A DNA stretch of 64,000 nt from Nitriliruptoraceae bacterium (GCA_003563915.1 PWTE01000071.1:1-64000), one strand, 5' to 3'; positions 41,650 to 50,941 are shown, numbered from the stretch's first letter. Notes: generated by a model from the letters alone, not told the origin. Numbers and translations are program-made.

Positions 41650-44031
41650 TCACAGCTCCTCGGTCACGCCGTCGACGAGCCCACCGATCGCGTCGTCGTC
41701 GTCGCCGTCGTCCTCCGGCTCCTCTGCCGGTTCCTCGGGCTCCTGCTCGGGCTCCTCCTCCGGCGCCTCGTCCGCGGGCTCCTCGGGTTCCTCGGCAGGC
41801 TCCTCGTCCGGCTCGGGGTCGGGCTCACCCAGGACCTCCACGCACGGGCGACCGTCGAGGTCGCGGAGGTCCTCCCGGACGTCCGGGAAGCGACCGAACT
41901 CGTCCGGTCCGTCCGGGGGTTCGGCGAAGACGTACCCGTCCGGGCACTCGTCCGGCGGCGGCGGGATCTCCACGCACGGCCGGCCCTCGTCGTCCGTGAT
42001 GTCGATCAGGATGTCGGGGAAGAACCCGCGCGGGTCGGCCTCCGTCGGCGGTTCGGCGAACTCGTAGCCCTCGGGGCACTCCTCGGGCTCCTCGTTCAGG
42101 ATCTCGAGGTCGGCCAAGGACGGTGCGACGAAGTCCTCCACCTCGAGGTCGGCGACGGCGCGTTCCATGTAGGTGGCCCAGACCGGGGCGGCCAGCCCGC
42201 CGCCGGTGGCGTTGTCGGCGTCGATCGGGGAGTTGTCGAGGTTGCCGAGCCACACGGAGGTCGTGAGCTGCGGCACGTAGCCCACGAACCACACGTCACG
42301 GCCGTCGTTGGTCGTGCCGGTCTTGCCGGCGGTCGGGCGGCCGAGGTCCGCGGCCCGGCCGCTGCCCTGGGTCACGACGGCACGGAGCGTGTCCGTGACG
42401 GTCCGCGCCACCTCGAGATCGACCTGCCGCTCGACGCTGACCGAGGTCTCGTGGACCACGTTGCCGAAGGCGTCCTCGACCCGGGTCACCAGGTGCGGTG
42501 TGGTGTGGACACCTTCCGCGGCGAAGGTGGCGTAGGCGCTGGTCATCTCCAACGGGCTGGCAACGTCCTGTCCGAGCGTGAGCCCGGCCAGCGGTCGCAG
42601 CGCCGGGCCCTCCGGGCGTTCCGTCGGGAAGGGTTCGTCGGCCTTGTCCAGCGGGAGTCCGGCTCGGCGTGCCGCGTCGATCACGGACTCGCGGCCGACG
42701 AACTCCTGGAGCTGGACGAAGACGGTGTTGGTGGACGAGGCGGTGGCCTGTCGGACCGTCTGTTCCCCGAACGTCGACCCGCCGAAGTTGCTGATGGGCC
42801 GTTGCGCGTCCTCGACCTCGATCTCGGCGGGAGCCGGGAAGCGCGACTGCGGGTGGTAGCCCTGCTCGATGAAGGCCTGGAGGGTGAAGGGCTTGAACGT
42901 CGAGCCGGGTTGGCGCACCGAGCGGACCGCCGTGTTGAACGGCTGTTCCTCGATCTCCGGGCCACCGACCAGGGCGCGCACGCCGCCCGTGAGCGGGTCG
43001 ACGGTCACGATCGCCCCCGTGTCAGTGGGGCCGTCCACGACCGCCTCTGCCAGGGTCTCCTGCGCCGCGAGCTGCAGGTCCTGATCCAGCTGCGTGTGGA
43101 TCCGCAGGCCCTGGAACAGCTCGCCGTCGCTGAACTCGGGGAGGGCGGCGAGCTCGCGACGGACCGCGTCGATGTAGTAGGCGTTGGGACCCTGCGCGAC
43201 GGTACGGCGCTGGGTCACGGCCGGAAGGCCCTCCGCTAGCAGTCGCTCGTGTTCCGCCGGGGTGATGGTGCCCTCCGAGAGCATCCCGTCCAGCACGAAG
43301 CGTCGCCGGCGGTCGGCCGCTTCCGGGTTGTCCAGCGGGTTGAACCCCTCGGGGGCGGCGATGATGCCGGCCAGCGTCGCGGCCTGGTTGACGCTGAGTT
43401 CGCTCGCCGAGACGTCGAAGGTGGTCTGGGCCGCCGCCTCGATGCCGTAGGCGCCACGTCCCCAGTAGATCGTGTTGAGGTAGAAGGTCAGGATCTGTTC
43501 CTTCTCGAACTCACGCTCGAGCTTGATCGCGAGCGCGGCCTCCTGGACCTTGCGCGTGTAGGTCTGCTCCGGCGTCAGTGCCGCGTTCTTGATGTACTGC
43601 TGGGTGATGGTCGAGCCGCCCTGCGCCACGCTGCCGGCGCGGACGTTGGTGAACAGCGCGCGGGTGATCCCGGTCGCGGAGATCCCGCGGTGTTCGTAGA
43701 AGCCGCGGTCCTCGGCGGCCAGCACCGCGTGCTCGACGTGAGGAGGCAGCTCACCGAGCTGGACGTCCTCACGGGCGATCTCGGCCGCCAGGCCACCGAC
43801 CTCCTCGCCGTCGGCATCCAGCACGATCGACGAGGAGGCGGCGATGTCCTCGGGGAGTGGGACGGTCGAGAAGACGAAGTAGAAGGCCAAGAGTCCGATG
43901 GCGCCCAGGGCCACGGCAGGGAAGACGAGCAGCAGCAGCCACCAGCGTTTCCACCACGGGCGGCCGGGCCGCTTGCGCGTGCCCACCGTCTGGCGGTTAC
44001 GCGCAGCCTTGCGTGAGCGGGATGACGACAT
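41650..44031 (-). CDS. Class A penicillin-binding protein with duplicated Cys module
   Basis: 793 residues from the ATG at 44031. A basic cytosolic start and membrane helix (31-53) are followed by the GT51 glycosyltransferase with E107 in LAAEDRGFYEHRG. The transpeptidase has S377-xx-K380 (GSTFK), S433-T-N435 and K570-T-G572. It polymerises and crosslinks peptidoglycan outside the membrane. After the catalytic domain come two copies of a 37-residue module with cysteines C652/C686 and C696/C730 (C-x33-C in both, EC-P-[ED]-GY...GRPCVE). An acidic Glu/Pro tail (about 738-781) ends the protein. A TAGCGT box lies at 44113-44118. Confidence 0.93.
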   Translation of the reverse strand: MSSSRSRKAARNRQTVGTRKRPGRPWWKRWWLLLLVFPAVALGAIGLLAFYFVFSTVPLPEDIAASSSIVLDADGEEVGGLAAEIAREDVQLGELPPHVEHAVLAAEDRGFYEHRGISATGITRALFTNVRAGSVAQGGSTITQQYIKNAALTPEQTYTRKVQEAALAIKLEREFEKEQILTFYLNTIYWGRGAYGIEAAAQTTFDVSASELSVNQAATLAGIIAAPEGFNPLDNPEAADRRRRFVLDGMLSEGTITPAEHERLLAEGLPAVTQRRTVAQGPNAYYIDAVRRELAALPEFSDGELFQGLRIHTQLDQDLQLAAQETLAEAVVDGPTDTGAIVTVDPLTGGVRALVGGPEIEEQPFNTAVRSVRQPGSTFKPFTLQAFIEQGYHPQSRFPAPAEIEVEDAQRPISNFGGSTFGEQTVRQATASSTNTVFVQLQEFVGRESVIDAARRAGLPLDKADEPFPTERPEGPALRPLAGLTLGQDVASPLEMTSAYATFAAEGVHTTPHLVTRVEDAFGNVVHETSVSVERQVDLEVARTVTDTLRAVVTQGSGRAADLGRPTAGKTGTTNDGRDVWFVGYVPQLTTSVWLGNLDNSPIDADNATGGGLAAPVWATYMERAVADLEVEDFVAPSLADLEILNEEPEECPEGYEFAEPPTEADPRGFFPDILIDITDDEGRPCVEIPPPPDECPDGYVFAEPPDGPDEFGRFPDVREDLRDLDGRPCVEVLGEPDPEPDEEPAEEPEEPADEAPEEEPEQEPEEPAEEPEDDGDDDDAIGGLVDGVTEEL

Positions 44032-44112
44032 CGGTGCGCAGATCCTCCGGGGAACCGGGCCGACAGGACGCGGGTCGGGACAGCAGGTCACCGCGGCCAG
44101 GGTGACAGAGGG

Positions 44113-44118
44113 ACGCTA
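44113..44118 (-). promoter_or_regulatory. -10-like hexamer TAGCGT before the PBP gene
   Basis: Minus-strand TAGCGT lies 81 nt before the PBP ATG; the leader would carry CCGGAGGATC as its ribosome site. Confidence 0.3.
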
Positions 44119-44173
44119 CCGGCGACGGTCGGTGTCGTCGTGGCACCGACACCGACCGTTCCGCCGGTGGCCG

Positions 44174-46069
44174 TCAGAACGCCTCGTTGGACAGTTCCAT
44201 CAGGGCGCCGTCCTCCTCCTCCGCGGTGCGCCGACGCACCGCGACCTTCGGTAGGACGTTGCGCGCGAACCAGCGGGCCGCGGCGATCTTGCCCTCGTAG
44301 AAGGCGGCGTCGCCGTCGCCGAGCGCACCGGTCCCGGCCCCGTCCAGCTTGTCGCGGGCGACCTCGGCCTGGCGGAGCAGCAACCAGGCGATCATGACCT
44401 CGGACAGGGAGTACAGCAGGTCGGTCGAGTGCAGGCCGGTCTTGTAGATCTCCTCGCGCTTGGTCTCGTCCAGCGACGCCATCGCGTGCTGCAGGAGCAC
44501 CCCCAGGTGCGTCTGGGCGTCCTCCAGGGCCTCGCCGAGCCGCTCACGCTCGTCGGTGAGCGGGTCGTCGTCGGCGCCGCCCTTGACGAAGCTGCGGATC
44601 TGGTCCGCGAACCACGTGAGGGTCGCGCCCTGGTCACGCACGATCTTGCGGAACAGCAGGTCCAGCGCCTGGATCGCGGTCGTGCCCTCGTAGAGGGTGT
44701 CGATCTTCGCGTCCCGGATGTACTGCTCGATCGGATAGTCCTGCGTGTAGCCCGACCCACCGAAGGTCTGCAGGCTGTGCGAACCGAGCAGCTCGTAGGC
44801 CTTCTCGGAGCAGTAGCCCTTCACCAGCGGCAGGAGCAGGTCCTCGCGGGCGATCCAGCGGTCATGGTCCTCCTGGTCCTCGCCCTCGCCGGTGTCGGCG
44901 GACGTTGCCAGCTGCGCCTGGTCCTGGACCCACCCGGCGTAGAGCACCAGGGCACGCATCCCCTCCGCGTGGGCCTTCTGCTCCATCAGCAGCCGGCGCA
45001 CATCGGGGTGGGAGATGATCTCGACCTTCGGGGCGGTCTTGTCGGTCGCCTCGGTCAGGTCCGCACCCTGCACCCGCACCTTCGCGTAGTCGAGCGCGTT
45101 GAGGTAGCCGGTGGACAGGGTCGCCATCGCCTTCGTGCCGACCATCATCCGGGCGTACTCGATCACCAGGAACATCTGCTTGATGCCCTCGTGCACGTTG
45201 CCGGCGAGGTAGCCGACGCAGGGCGTATCGTCCTGGCCGAGCGACAGTTCGCAGGTCGCCGAGCCCTTGATGCCCATCTTCTTCTCGAGGTTGGAGACCC
45301 GCACACCGTTGCGATCACCCAGCGAGCCGTCGGCGGCCACGTGGAGCTTCGGCACGATGAACAGGCTCAGGCCCTTGGTGCCGGGGCCGGCGCCTTCGGG
45401 GCGTGCCAGGACCAGGTGGATGGTGTTCGGGTGGGTCTGGGCATCCGCCGAGGTGATGAACCGCTTGATGCCTTCGAGGTGGTAGACGTCGCCAAGATCG
45501 TCGTCACCGGAGGACTCCACGAACGTGGCCCTGGTCGTCCCGGCGCCGACGTCGGATCCCGCGTCGGGCTCGGTCAGGACCATCGTTCCGCCCCACGGGA
45601 CCTCGATCATGGGCTTCGCGAAGCGCTCCTTCTGGCCCGCGGTCCCGATCGAGTCGAGGATCGTCGCCATCAGCGGGCCGATGGGCCACAGCGACGCGGT
45701 GGCGTGGCTGCCGGCCGCCAGTTCGGTCGCGGCCCACCGCACGGTCGGAGGCGCGCCGTAGCCTCCCAGGTGCGTGGGCAGCGGCATCAGGTGCCAGCCG
45801 GCGTCGTAGTAGGCGCGCAGCGCCTGGTCCAGCTCGTCGGGGATCGTGATGTCGCCCTCGGCGGAGAGCTCCAGCGGGGTGCGGTCGGCGGGGACGAAGG
45901 AGTCGGCCCAGATCGACTCACGACAGAACCGCTCGTACTCCTCGAGGAGCATGCGGGCCTGGTCCTCGTCGACCTGGTCGAAGGGGCCAGAGCCGAGGTA
46001 GCTGCCGGTATCGAGCACCTCGAAGAGGTTGAACTCGATGTCTCGGAGGTTGCTGCGGTAGTGGCTCAT
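44174..46069 (-). CDS. fadE5: Acyl-CoA dehydrogenase, FadE5-like
   Basis: 631 residues, the long ACAD class. The start MSHYRSNLRDIEFNLFEVL, the MVLTEPDAGSDVGAG flavin region, GIKRFITSADAQT, LVLARPEGAGPGTKGLSLF, SATCELSLGQ and DAKIDTLYEGTTAIQA (with the catalytic glutamate) agree closely with mycobacterial FadE5, a broad-range dehydrogenase of fatty-acid beta-oxidation. It is divergent from a TetR regulator across an inverted-repeat operator, as is common for fadE genes. Confidence 0.94.
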   Translation of the reverse strand: MSHYRSNLRDIEFNLFEVLDTGSYLGSGPFDQVDEDQARMLLEEYERFCRESIWADSFVPADRTPLELSAEGDITIPDELDQALRAYYDAGWHLMPLPTHLGGYGAPPTVRWAATELAAGSHATASLWPIGPLMATILDSIGTAGQKERFAKPMIEVPWGGTMVLTEPDAGSDVGAGTTRATFVESSGDDDLGDVYHLEGIKRFITSADAQTHPNTIHLVLARPEGAGPGTKGLSLFIVPKLHVAADGSLGDRNGVRVSNLEKKMGIKGSATCELSLGQDDTPCVGYLAGNVHEGIKQMFLVIEYARMMVGTKAMATLSTGYLNALDYAKVRVQGADLTEATDKTAPKVEIISHPDVRRLLMEQKAHAEGMRALVLYAGWVQDQAQLATSADTGEGEDQEDHDRWIAREDLLLPLVKGYCSEKAYELLGSHSLQTFGGSGYTQDYPIEQYIRDAKIDTLYEGTTAIQALDLLFRKIVRDQGATLTWFADQIRSFVKGGADDDPLTDERERLGEALEDAQTHLGVLLQHAMASLDETKREEIYKTGLHSTDLLYSLSEVMIAWLLLRQAEVARDKLDGAGTGALGDGDAAFYEGKIAAARWFARNVLPKVAVRRRTAEEEDGALMELSNEAF

Positions 46070-46138
46070 GCTGTGCCTCCCAGGCTGCCGGTGTGTGGCG
46101 CGTCGGGGCTGGCCGCTCCCGTAGCCGACCCGAGTTGG

Positions 46139-46167
46139 AGCGTACGTTCCATCTTTGAGTGTACGCT
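46139..46167. promoter_or_regulatory. Inverted-repeat operator between fadE5 and tetR
   Basis: AGCGTAC at 46139-46145 and its complement GTACGCT at 46161-46167 are separated by 15 bp in a locally AT-rich spot of the divergent gap. Size and placement suit a TetR-family dimer acting on both promoters, including autoregulation. Confidence 0.55.
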
Positions 46168-46230
46168 ACATTTCATCTGAACGCTCGTCCGTCGAGGCAG
46201 CGTCCGGCGACGAGAGCAGGGGAGGACGAG

Positions 46231-46800
46231 GTGGCCCGTTACCGCGTGGGGATCGAGACCCGCGAGCGCATCCTGTCCGCGACCCGCCGACTGTTGTCCG
46301 AGGTCGGGATCGAAGGCGTGACGCTGAAGGCCATCACCGATCAGGCCAGTGTCGGGGCCGGCAGCTTCTACAACCTGTTCGGCTCGAAGGAGGAGGCGGT
46401 CTTCGAGGTCGTCCGGGAGGCGATCGAGGCGGTCGACCCCGATCCGGAAGGTGTGGGGACCGACACGCTCGCGGACCTGGTCGACGCGTTCGTCACCTTC
46501 ATGACCGACTCGTCGCCGATCGCCCGCATCTACCTGCAGCTCGCGGTCGGTCGTGGCTTGACCGATCCCGCCATCGCGCACCGCGTCGTCCGGTCGCACC
46601 AGCGCCGGGTCGAGCGGTTCGCCGATGCCTGGCTGCGCGAGGATCCCTCCCTGAGCGAGCAGGAGGCCACCCGACGCGCCGAGGTGATGCTCGCGTCGCT
46701 CACGGGACTCGGGCTGTCGGCCCTGCTCGACGAGACCTTCGACATGCGTGCGCATGCCCGTGAGCTGGTGCCGGGTGCGCGGTCGACCACCGAGGGTTAG
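46231..46800 (+). CDS. TetR/AcrR regulator of fatty-acid genes (predicted)
   Basis: 189 residues. Helix-turn-helix: RERILSATRRLLSEVGIEGVTL, ITDQASVGAGSFYNLFGSKEEAVFEVV. The C-terminal helices look like ligand domains of FadR/FasR-type TetR proteins, with RIYLQLAVGRGL. The GTG has AGGGGAGG upstream. Divergence from fadE5 and the shared inverted repeat suggest it represses fadE5, responding to acyl-CoA; this is inference from context. Confidence 0.9.
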   Translation: MARYRVGIETRERILSATRRLLSEVGIEGVTLKAITDQASVGAGSFYNLFGSKEEAVFEVVREAIEAVDPDPEGVGTDTLADLVDAFVTFMTDSSPIARIYLQLAVGRGLTDPAIAHRVVRSHQRRVERFADAWLREDPSLSEQEATRRAEVMLASLTGLGLSALLDETFDMRAHARELVPGARSTTEG

Positions 46801-46905
46801 CCCCGAGCTCGGTGGGCGCCCTCTGGCGCTACGGTGCGACGGAGACGAGCGGCCGCGTGGTGGCTGCCACGGGCTTGCAGCCGCCCCTGGCGACGATGAG
46901 GGATC

Positions 46906-47559
46906 GTGAGGACACGGACGAGGTGGGTGTTGACCGCCGCGATCGTGGTGCTCGGTCTGGCGTGCTCTGCCTCGGAGTCCGACGAGACCGAGGTGGCCGG
47001 GGTCGTGCTCGACCAGGACACCTCCGCGGAAGCGTCGTCAGCCTCCGGGGCTGAGGGGTCTGAGGACCCTGCGGGGTCTGCGGGGCCCGACGCCCTGCCG
47101 TCACCCGACGATCGTCAGGACGAGCCCGCCATCCCTCCGTTGGTCGTGCTGCGCAGCGGTCCCGCGACCGTCGGCGCCTCGTGGCTGGCGGCCGCCGGTG
47201 CGTGGGTGCAGCTCGACGGGCAGAGCCTGGAACGCGGCACCCAGGGTGACGCGCTCTACCTCGACGCCGCGGTCGCGTTCGATGCCGCGCAGCGGGCCGT
47301 CCCCGAGGGCTGCCTGGTCCGCGTGGTCGCACCGGAAGCTGCCGATCTCCATGCCGCCGGTGTCGTGTCCGTGGAACTCGTGGTCGAGGTGGCGGACCGA
47401 TCCTCGATCCGTACGGTCGTGGACGACGTGGAGCTGGCCTTGGAGCTCGCTCCGGGCGAGCGGTGGGAGCTGACGCTGCTGGGCGCAGAGACCCTCGGAC
47501 CGGTCGACGCCGACCAGGACGTCGTGATCCGGTGCGAAGGACGGTTCGACCGCTCGTGA
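46906..47559 (+). CDS. Putative lipoprotein, unknown
   Basis: 217 residues. Signal-like start VLTAAIVVLGLACSAS puts a cysteine where lipidation would occur, although glycine at -3 is not consensus. A low-complexity Ser/Glu/Asp linker (about 25-75) follows, then a compact beta-rich domain with cysteines in EGCLVRVV and VVIRCEG, possibly a disulfide. No family is recognised. The stop overlaps the start of the first CorC-like gene by 4 bp. GAGGG precedes the GTG. Confidence 0.7.
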   Translation: MRTRTRWVLTAAIVVLGLACSASESDETEVAGVVLDQDTSAEASSASGAEGSEDPAGSAGPDALPSPDDRQDEPAIPPLVVLRSGPATVGASWLAAAGAWVQLDGQSLERGTQGDALYLDAAVAFDAAQRAVPEGCLVRVVAPEAADLHAAGVVSVELVVEVADRSSIRTVVDDVELALELAPGERWELTLLGAETLGPVDADQDVVIRCEGRFDRS

Positions 47560-48905
47560 GCGTCACCCTCGGACTGGTGATCGCGGCCGCCCTGATCGTC
47601 GCGAACGGTCTGTTCGTTGCGGCGGAGTTCGCGCTGGTCAGCGTGCGTCGTCCGAGCGTCGAGGAGCGGGCCGCGGCCGGTGGCCGACGGGCGCGTGTCG
47701 TGGTCCGTGAGCTCGGTGACCTGTCCTTCGCGCTCGCCGTCGCGCAGTTCGGGATCACGCTGACGTCACTGCTGCTCGGCTACGTCGCGGATCGTGCGAT
47801 CGGGGCGGGGGTCATCCGTCCGTTCCTCGCGATGGTCGGGCTTCCCGAGGAAGCGTCGCTGATCGTCGCCGTCGTCGCGGCACTGCTGCTCGTCACGATG
47901 GTGCAGATGGTCCTGGGCGAGCTGTTCCCGAAGAACCTCGCGATCTCCCGCCCGCTCGGGGTCGCGCTTGCCGTGACCCCCGTCACCCGCACCTTCCGGG
48001 TCGTGTTCGGCCCGATCATCCGCGTCTTCGACCTCGCGGCCCAACGGATCACCCGCGGGGTGTTCCGTGTCGAGGTGACCCGACGGCTCGAAGGGGGGCA
48101 CAGCCTGGACGAGTTGGCCCGCATCGTGGCGGCCTCCGGGGAGCAGGGGAGCCTCACGAACCACCAGGCCGAGCTGTTGCAACGAGCGATCGGACTGGGG
48201 GACCGCCGTGTCAGCGAGGTGATGGTGCCACGACCCGACGTCGTGTGGTTGCGCGCGGACGACCCGCTGGAGGCCCTGCGCGACGCCGCGCGTGACACCG
48301 GCCACAGTCGCTTCCCCGTCCGCGGTGACACCGAGGACGAGGTCGCCGGCACCGTGCACGTCAAGGATCTGCTCACCGTTCCCCCCGAAGCCCATGCGCG
48401 GACCCGGTTGCTCGAGATCGCGGACCCGATGCTGGCGGTCCCGGAGAGCGAGTCGCTTCGCCGGTTGCTCTCGGAACTGCGCCGCGAGCAGCGGACCTTC
48501 GCCCTCGCGGTGGACGAGCACGGCGGAACCGCCGGCATCATCACGGTCGAGGACGTGCTCGAGGAACTGGTCGGAGACATCGCGGACGAGTTCGACCGGG
48601 GCGATCCCTCCGAGGTCCGACGCGTCGGCGTGGATCGGTTCGTCGTCAGCGGCACCGTCCGGCTCCACCGGGTCGAGGAACGGTTCGGTGTCGCGCTGCC
48701 CGAGGGGGAGTACGAGACCCTCGCCGGGTTCATGCTCGACCAGCTCGGCCACATCCCCGAACCGGGCGAACGGGTCGTCCACGGGTCCCTCGAACTCACC
48801 GTGCTCGCCTTGAGCTCCCTGCGGGTCACCGAGGTGGCCGTCCGCGTCCTTCCCTCGGCGTCACCCGCCCCGGACGCGCCCGGACCGACGAGCGAGGCCC
48901 CGTGA
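47556..48905 (+). CDS. CNNM/CorC-type membrane protein (hemolysin family), copy 1
   Basis: 449 residues. The DUF21 membrane domain has about four helices (LIVANGLFVAAEFALVSVRR, LSFALAVAQFGITLTSLLLG, MVQMVLGELFPKNLAISRP). A CBS pair follows (SEVMVPRPDVVWL, VAGTVHVKDLL, FALAVDEHGGTAGIITVEDVLEELVGDI) and then a CorC_HlyC domain with GTVRLHRVEERFG. Relatives affect Mg2+/divalent-cation efflux. It overlaps the lipoprotein before it and copy 2 after it. Confidence 0.93.
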   Translation: MSVTLGLVIAAALIVANGLFVAAEFALVSVRRPSVEERAAAGGRRARVVVRELGDLSFALAVAQFGITLTSLLLGYVADRAIGAGVIRPFLAMVGLPEEASLIVAVVAALLLVTMVQMVLGELFPKNLAISRPLGVALAVTPVTRTFRVVFGPIIRVFDLAAQRITRGVFRVEVTRRLEGGHSLDELARIVAASGEQGSLTNHQAELLQRAIGLGDRRVSEVMVPRPDVVWLRADDPLEALRDAARDTGHSRFPVRGDTEDEVAGTVHVKDLLTVPPEAHARTRLLEIADPMLAVPESESLRRLLSELRREQRTFALAVDEHGGTAGIITVEDVLEELVGDIADEFDRGDPSEVRRVGVDRFVVSGTVRLHRVEERFGVALPEGEYETLAGFMLDQLGHIPEPGERVVHGSLELTVLALSSLRVTEVAVRVLPSASPAPDAPGPTSEAP

Positions 48906-50260
48906 TGCTGACCACCGGGTCCGCCCTCGAAGGCGTCTGGCTGTCCGCCCTGCTGATCGGGTTGGTGTTGCTGATCGGCAACGGGATCTTCGTTGCGATC
49001 GAGATCGGGTTGCTGGCGGCGCGTCGTCAGCGACTCGAGGAGGCCGCTCAGGGCGGTGATCGCCGGGCACGACGTGCTCTGGCTGCGCACCATGAGCTGG
49101 CGGTCACCCTGTCCGGGGCGCAGCTCGGGATCACCATCTGCTCGTTGGGGCTCGGGGCGATCGCGGCACCCGCCCTCCAGGCCCTGTTCGAGGGTCTGTT
49201 CGCGGCCACCCCCGTCCCGGATCGAGCGATCCCTGCGCTCGCCTTGATCGTTGCGCTGTCCCTCGTGGTCTTCCTGCACATGGTCCTCGGCGAGATGGCC
49301 CCGAAGCACCTGGCGATCGCGAGACCCGAGACGGTCGCACTGGCGCTGATGCGACCGTTCGCCGCCTTCATCCTCGTCTTCCGACCGGTGATCGTGGCGC
49401 TCAACGCCGTGGCCAACCTGCTGGTCCGGGCCGTGCGTACCCAGCCGGTCGACGAGCGGCAGCTGGTGCACACACCCGAGGAGCTCTCCCTGGCGGTGGC
49501 CGAGTCCCAGGACCTCGGGACGATCGCACCCCAGGATGCACGGATGATGGCGGCGGCGCTCCGGTTGGCGACGATCGATGCCGAGGCGGCCATGACCCCA
49601 CGGGTCGACCTCGACGCGGTGCCAGACGACGTGACCCTCGTCGAGGTCCTCGCGCTCGCAGCGGAGACCGGCCACACCCGCATCCCGGTCTACCACGACG
49701 ACCTCGACCACATCGTCGGCATCGTCCACGTCAAGGACGCGTTGATCCGCGACGAGGATGACCAGCAGCGACTGACCGTGACCGACCTGCTCAGGCCGAT
49801 CTCGACCGTCCCGGAGTCGCAGGACCTGGAACATCTGCTGCGCGACATGCTCGATCTCGGTAGCCACGCGGTCGTGGTCCTGGACGAGTTCGGTGGCACG
49901 GCTGGGCTGCTCACCCTCGAGGACGTGCTGGAGGAGCTGGTCGGGGAGATCGCCGACGAGTTCGATACAGAGCCACATCCCCAGCTCATGCGTGACCGTT
50001 CGTGGGTCGTCCCGGGCACGATGCGTCGCGACGAGGTCGCACACCTCACGGGGCTGTCGTTGGTCTCGGAAGGGGACGCCGAGACCCTGTCCGGCTACCT
50101 CGTCGAGCAGGTAGGTCGGTTGCTGGAACCCGGCGACGTGGTGTGGACCGACGACGGATGGCGGTTGACGGTGCGATCACTGGAGGGACGCCGCGCCGGT
50201 GAGGTCGAGATCGAGGCACCGGCCGCGGTCGAGGACGGCGCGGGTCCACGTCCTGACTAG
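48902..50260 (+). CDS. CNNM/CorC-type membrane protein (hemolysin family), copy 2
   Basis: 452 residues with the same domain order: DUF21 (IGNGIFVAIEIGLLAARR, VTLSGAQLGITICSLGLGAI, FLHMVLGEMAPKHLAIARP), CBS pair (AMTPRVDLDAV, IVGIVHVKDALI, VVVLDEFGGTAGLLTLEDVLEELVGEI) and CorC_HlyC. It diverges from copy 1 across the whole length, so the tandem is old. GTG 48902 overlaps the previous stop; ATG 48905 is an equal alternative. Its TAG stop is part of the next promoter box. Confidence 0.93.
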   Translation: MMLTTGSALEGVWLSALLIGLVLLIGNGIFVAIEIGLLAARRQRLEEAAQGGDRRARRALAAHHELAVTLSGAQLGITICSLGLGAIAAPALQALFEGLFAATPVPDRAIPALALIVALSLVVFLHMVLGEMAPKHLAIARPETVALALMRPFAAFILVFRPVIVALNAVANLLVRAVRTQPVDERQLVHTPEELSLAVAESQDLGTIAPQDARMMAAALRLATIDAEAAMTPRVDLDAVPDDVTLVEVLALAAETGHTRIPVYHDDLDHIVGIVHVKDALIRDEDDQQRLTVTDLLRPISTVPESQDLEHLLRDMLDLGSHAVVVLDEFGGTAGLLTLEDVLEELVGEIADEFDTEPHPQLMRDRSWVVPGTMRRDEVAHLTGLSLVSEGDAETLSGYLVEQVGRLLEPGDVVWTDDGWRLTVRSLEGRRAGEVEIEAPAAVEDGAGPRPD

Positions 50261-50263
50261 CCT
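50258..50263 (+). promoter_or_regulatory. -10-like hexamer TAGCCT overlapping a stop codon
   Basis: TAGCCT uses the TAG stop of CorC copy 2 and lies 36 nt before the thioesterase GTG at 50300. Confidence 0.35.
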
Positions 50264-50299
50264 CGCCGGGCGCGTCGGGTGTGCGAGCAGGAGCAGGAT

Positions 50300-50941
50300 G
50301 TGGCGGACGAGGAGACGGCGGTGCCGGGAGCCGACCACCCGCGCGCTCGTGCTGCCGCAGCGCTGCGACGCCTCGGGCACGCCATGATGGGCCACGAGAT
50401 GGACGACGAGCTGCTCGAGGACGTTGCGCGGGCCGCCGACCGGGTGGCGAGCGATCTCGAGTCCCAACCTCCCCGGGCGCGGGACCTCCTCGAGCTCAAG
50501 CGGCGCATGTTCGACGTCGAGGTGGCGGACGGTCAGGCGGTCGTCCACTTCGACGAGTGCTTCGTCTCCGGCCCCTGGAACCCGATGGGCATCGCCGTCG
50601 AGGTCCACCGCGAGGGCGACGAGGCTGTCGCGGAGGTGACGCTCGGCCCGGCGTTCGAGGGAGCTCCGGGTCGATCCCACGGCGGCATCGTCGCGGCGAT
50701 CTTCGATGACGTCCTGGGCTACTTGGGGACGTTGCTGCACCAGCCCGGGTTCACCGGCGAGCTGACGGTCCGCTACCTCGCGGCCACCCCGATCGGCCAG
50801 CCGTTGGTCTTCCGGGGGCGTGTGCTGCGCGCTGAGGGCCGCAAGCTGTGGACCACTGCCGAGGCGACCGCCGATGGCGAGGTGGTGGCCACGGCCGAGG
50901 CCCTGTTCATCAAGATCGAGCCCTTCCGGCTGCGGAGCTGA
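50300..50941 (+). CDS. PaaI-type thioesterase
   Basis: 213 residues from GTG 50300, chosen because AGGAG at 50289-50293 has good spacing; GTG 50279 would add seven residues without a site. The C-terminal hotdog domain has WNPMGIAVEVH, GAPGRSHGGIVAAIFDDVLGYL with the HGG helix start, GELTVRYLAATPIG and GEVVATAEALFIKI. An N-terminal helical region of about 70 residues precedes it. It likely hydrolyses acyl-CoA esters. Confidence 0.87.
   Translation: MADEETAVPGADHPRARAAAALRRLGHAMMGHEMDDELLEDVARAADRVASDLESQPPRARDLLELKRRMFDVEVADGQAVVHFDECFVSGPWNPMGIAVEVHREGDEAVAEVTLGPAFEGAPGRSHGGIVAAIFDDVLGYLGTLLHQPGFTGELTVRYLAATPIGQPLVFRGRVLRAEGRKLWTTAEATADGEVVATAEALFIKIEPFRLRS

Noticed and set aside
44429-46138. 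583-codon plus-strand frame opposite fadE5
   Set aside because: Antisense shadow; fadE5 matches its family over the entire length.
47780-50044. 754-codon minus-strand frame opposite the two CorC-like genes
   Set aside because: His/Asp/Arg-rich shadow with no motifs; both plus-strand genes have complete DUF21, CBS and CorC domains.
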